Assembly (NCBI RefSeq): GCF_001905825.1
Contig: NZ_LIVV01000003.1
Location: 664,956-728,955 of the forward strand
Direction of reading: 5' to 3'
DNA length: 64,000 nucleotides
Origin: Streptomyces sp. CB02009
GTDB taxonomy: Bacteria; Actinomycetota; Actinomycetes; Streptomycetales; Streptomycetaceae
Shown here piece after piece: positions 41,335 to 64,000 of this stretch. The notes below the pieces were generated by a model. The model searched no databases, had not been told where the DNA came from, and was given only the letters and a program-made list of their open reading frames with translations. A program made the translations under genes and the position numbers. Every line of letters starts with the position of its first letter. The first letter of the stretch is position 1.

Positions 41335-42467
41335 GACGCCTGGCCTTCCGTCGTGGGCGGAGTGGTCGTGGTGGCCCTGCTCCGGGCGGTGGCGACGAGC
41401 GCCGTCGCGACGTGCTCGGCGTCGTGCCCGACGAAGCCGATCAGCGCCGAGCCGCGGGTCCGCATCCGGTACAGCCCCAGGTAGTGGCTGCCGGGCACGG
41501 CTCCCGCGCCCTCGGTGTGCCGGGGCTGCCCGTCGACGTCGAGCATCTCGGGGTCGAGCCAGCTCCAGTCGGTGCGGAAGCCCGTCGCCCAGATCACCGT
41601 GGACGGCTTGAGGCGTTCGCCGTCCGCGACGAGGAGCTCGGCGCCCTCGGCCGCGACGACGCGGCCCGCGGTCCGGATCGCGCCCGCCGCGACCAGTTCG
41701 GGCACCCGGTCGCCGACGACCGGGTCGGGCGCCTGCATGCTCACGGGCAGACGCATCACCCCGAGGACGCTCATCCACCAGAACATGTCCCGGCCGACGA
41801 CCGTCTGCGGCAGGGGCGGTGACACGGCCTCGCCGCAGCTCAGCACCACGTCGTGGGTCGCGGACAGCTCCGCGGCGATCTGCCGGCCGGAGTTGCCGTC
41901 ACCCACGACCACCACGGTCCCCGGCGCCAGCCGCGCGGGGCTCCGGTACTCGCTGGTGTGCAGGGTGGCCACGTCCGGGCTCAGCGCGGCGGCGAACTCC
42001 GGAAGACGGGGTATGCCGAACGCCCCGGTCGCGATCACGACCTGCCCCGCCCGGCACTCGCCGCGCGTCGTGCGCAGCAGATAGCCGTCACCGTCCCTGC
42101 GTACCGACAGCACCCGGTGGTCCGGCAGCACCGGCAGGTCGAACCGCTCGGCGTAGTCCCGCAGGTACGCCGCCACCTCGTCCTTGCCGGGGTAGTGCCG
42201 TCCGTCGCCGGGGAAGGGCAGGCCCGGCAGTCCGGAGAACTGCGCGGAGGTGAACAGCGTCAGCGAGTCCCAGCGGCGCTCCCACGTCTCGCCGACCTCG
42301 CTGCCCGCGTCGAGCAGCACGCACTCCACACCGGCCTGCCGGAGGTGGTACCCGACGGCGAGCCCGGACTGGCCCGCTCCGACGACGGCGACCGGCACGG
42401 CGGCCGGCAGCGTGCTCGTCCGCCCACCGGCCTGCCGCCGCACCGGGTCGGCCTGATCAATTCCCAT
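41331..42467 (-). CDS. FAD-dependent, NADPH-using monooxygenase (FMO-like)
   Basis: This 378-aa protein has an FAD-binding motif VVGAGQSGLAVGYHLRQAG near residues 27-45, a second dinucleotide motif VVVGDGNSGRQIAAEL (about 180) and an ATGF-type segment VIWATGFRTDW (about 295). These fit flavin monooxygenases of the FMO/Baeyer-Villiger-like group; the strict BVMO fingerprint FxGxxxHxxxWP is not seen. The ATG at 42467 is preferred because GAGGA precedes it; an ATG at 42482 would add five residues. It is just downstream of the PKS-NRPS gene on the same strand and is a likely tailoring enzyme, for example for thiazoline or chain oxidation (inference). Confidence 0.8.
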   Translation of the reverse strand: MGIDQADPVRRQAGGRTSTLPAAVPVAVVGAGQSGLAVGYHLRQAGVECVLLDAGSEVGETWERRWDSLTLFTSAQFSGLPGLPFPGDGRHYPGKDEVAAYLRDYAERFDLPVLPDHRVLSVRRDGDGYLLRTTRGECRAGQVVIATGAFGIPRLPEFAAALSPDVATLHTSEYRSPARLAPGTVVVVGDGNSGRQIAAELSATHDVVLSCGEAVSPPLPQTVVGRDMFWWMSVLGVMRLPVSMQAPDPVVGDRVPELVAAGAIRTAGRVVAAEGAELLVADGERLKPSTVIWATGFRTDWSWLDPEMLDVDGQPRHTEGAGAVPGSHYLGLYRMRTRGSALIGFVGHDAEHVATALVATARSRATTTTPPTTEGQAS

Positions 42468-42487
42468 ACCGATCGTCCTCATCTCAT

Positions 42488-42560
42488 GGACCGGGCCCCT
42501 GGAACCCGAGGGCCCGGTCCGGGGTGGATCGGCCGGGCCGCCGGAGGGGCGGCCCGGCCG
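42488..42560. terminator. Two consecutive perfect hairpins after the PKS-NRPS gene
   Basis: Hairpin 1 pairs GGACCGGGCCC (42488-42498) with 42510-42520. Hairpin 2 pairs CGGCCGGGCCGCC (42530-42542) with 42548-42560 around a 5-base loop. Read on the minus strand, transcription leaving the megasynthase gene meets hairpin 2 eight bases after the stop. The monooxygenase gene starts right after hairpin 1, so its expression depends on read-through or on a promoter within this 100-base gap. Confidence 0.7.
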
Positions 42561-42567
42561 GGTCGGT

Positions 42568-55899
<13,332 letters not shown>

Positions 55900-56068
55900 G
55901 GCGATGATGCCCCCGTAGGCGTCGTGAAGCTGTGCGTGTGCGCGGTGCGGGCGCGGCACGCCCGGGGGATGAGTCCGGGTGTGCCGCGCGCGGCGAACAG
56001 GACGGGCGGACCGGGGTCCGGGGCCGTGCGGTGCGCGGGTGGAGTTGTGGTCGGAGCGGGGATCGGTG

Positions 56069-64000
<7,932 letters not shown>

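Overview
The window looks like Streptomyces chromosome. GC content is very high, codons end almost always in G or C, GTG starts are common, and genes are packed into ATGA/GTGA-overlapping operons. The malate synthase, IclR regulator, allantoinase and allantoicase set is the allantoin-utilisation arrangement known from S. coelicolor (AllR regulon).

Region 1 (1-4.2 kb) has a three-FnIII lipoprotein with a DasR-like box, an unrecognised 599-aa protein and a secreted SGNH hydrolase. Region 2 (4.5-15.5 kb) is the allantoin/glyoxylate block: aceB, a MobA-like nucleotidyltransferase, a small DUF5955-like protein, a NarL-type two-component pair divergent from a MacB/FtsX-type ABC exporter, then allR divergent from allB-alc. 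Two related operator boxes occur upstream of both aceB and allB. Region 3 (15.9-22.5 kb) holds an SDR, a RibD-type reductase, an EamA transporter, two small membrane proteins, a second two-component pair and a cytochrome P450. Region 4 (22.5-29.2 kb) is a carbohydrate/inositol-type locus: Gfo/Idh dehydrogenase, GntR/UTRA regulator, binding-protein ABC importer, ROK kinase and a membrane-anchored protein. A MarR/MFS efflux pair follows (29.2-31.3 kb).

Region 5 (31.7-38.9 kb) is a peptide-export cassette. It has a 72-aa precursor with a double-glycine leader and a cysteine-free, Gly/Val-rich core, a strong hairpin, an HlyD-like adaptor, a C39-peptidase ABC transporter, a second NHLM-type ABC transporter and a secreted protein with a TTA codon. 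No modification enzyme is visible. Next comes an acyl-CoA ligase gene interrupted by an in-frame TAA at codon 52.

Region 6 (40.9-64 kb, minus strand, running off the right edge) is the end of a modular PKS-NRPS assembly line. Reading in the direction of synthesis: [AT(mMal)-ACP] - [KS-AT(Mal)-DH-ER-KR-ACP] // [KS-AT(mMal)-DH-KR-ACP] - [KS-AT(mMal)-dead DH-ACP] - [Cy-A(Cys)-PCP-TE]. An FAD monooxygenase and a small unknown protein lie just downstream. The predicted end of the product is a methylated beta-keto chain condensed with cysteine, giving a thiazoline or a sulfur heterocycle such as a thiotetronate. No tRNA, rRNA, CRISPR array, insertion sequence or integrase was recognised.
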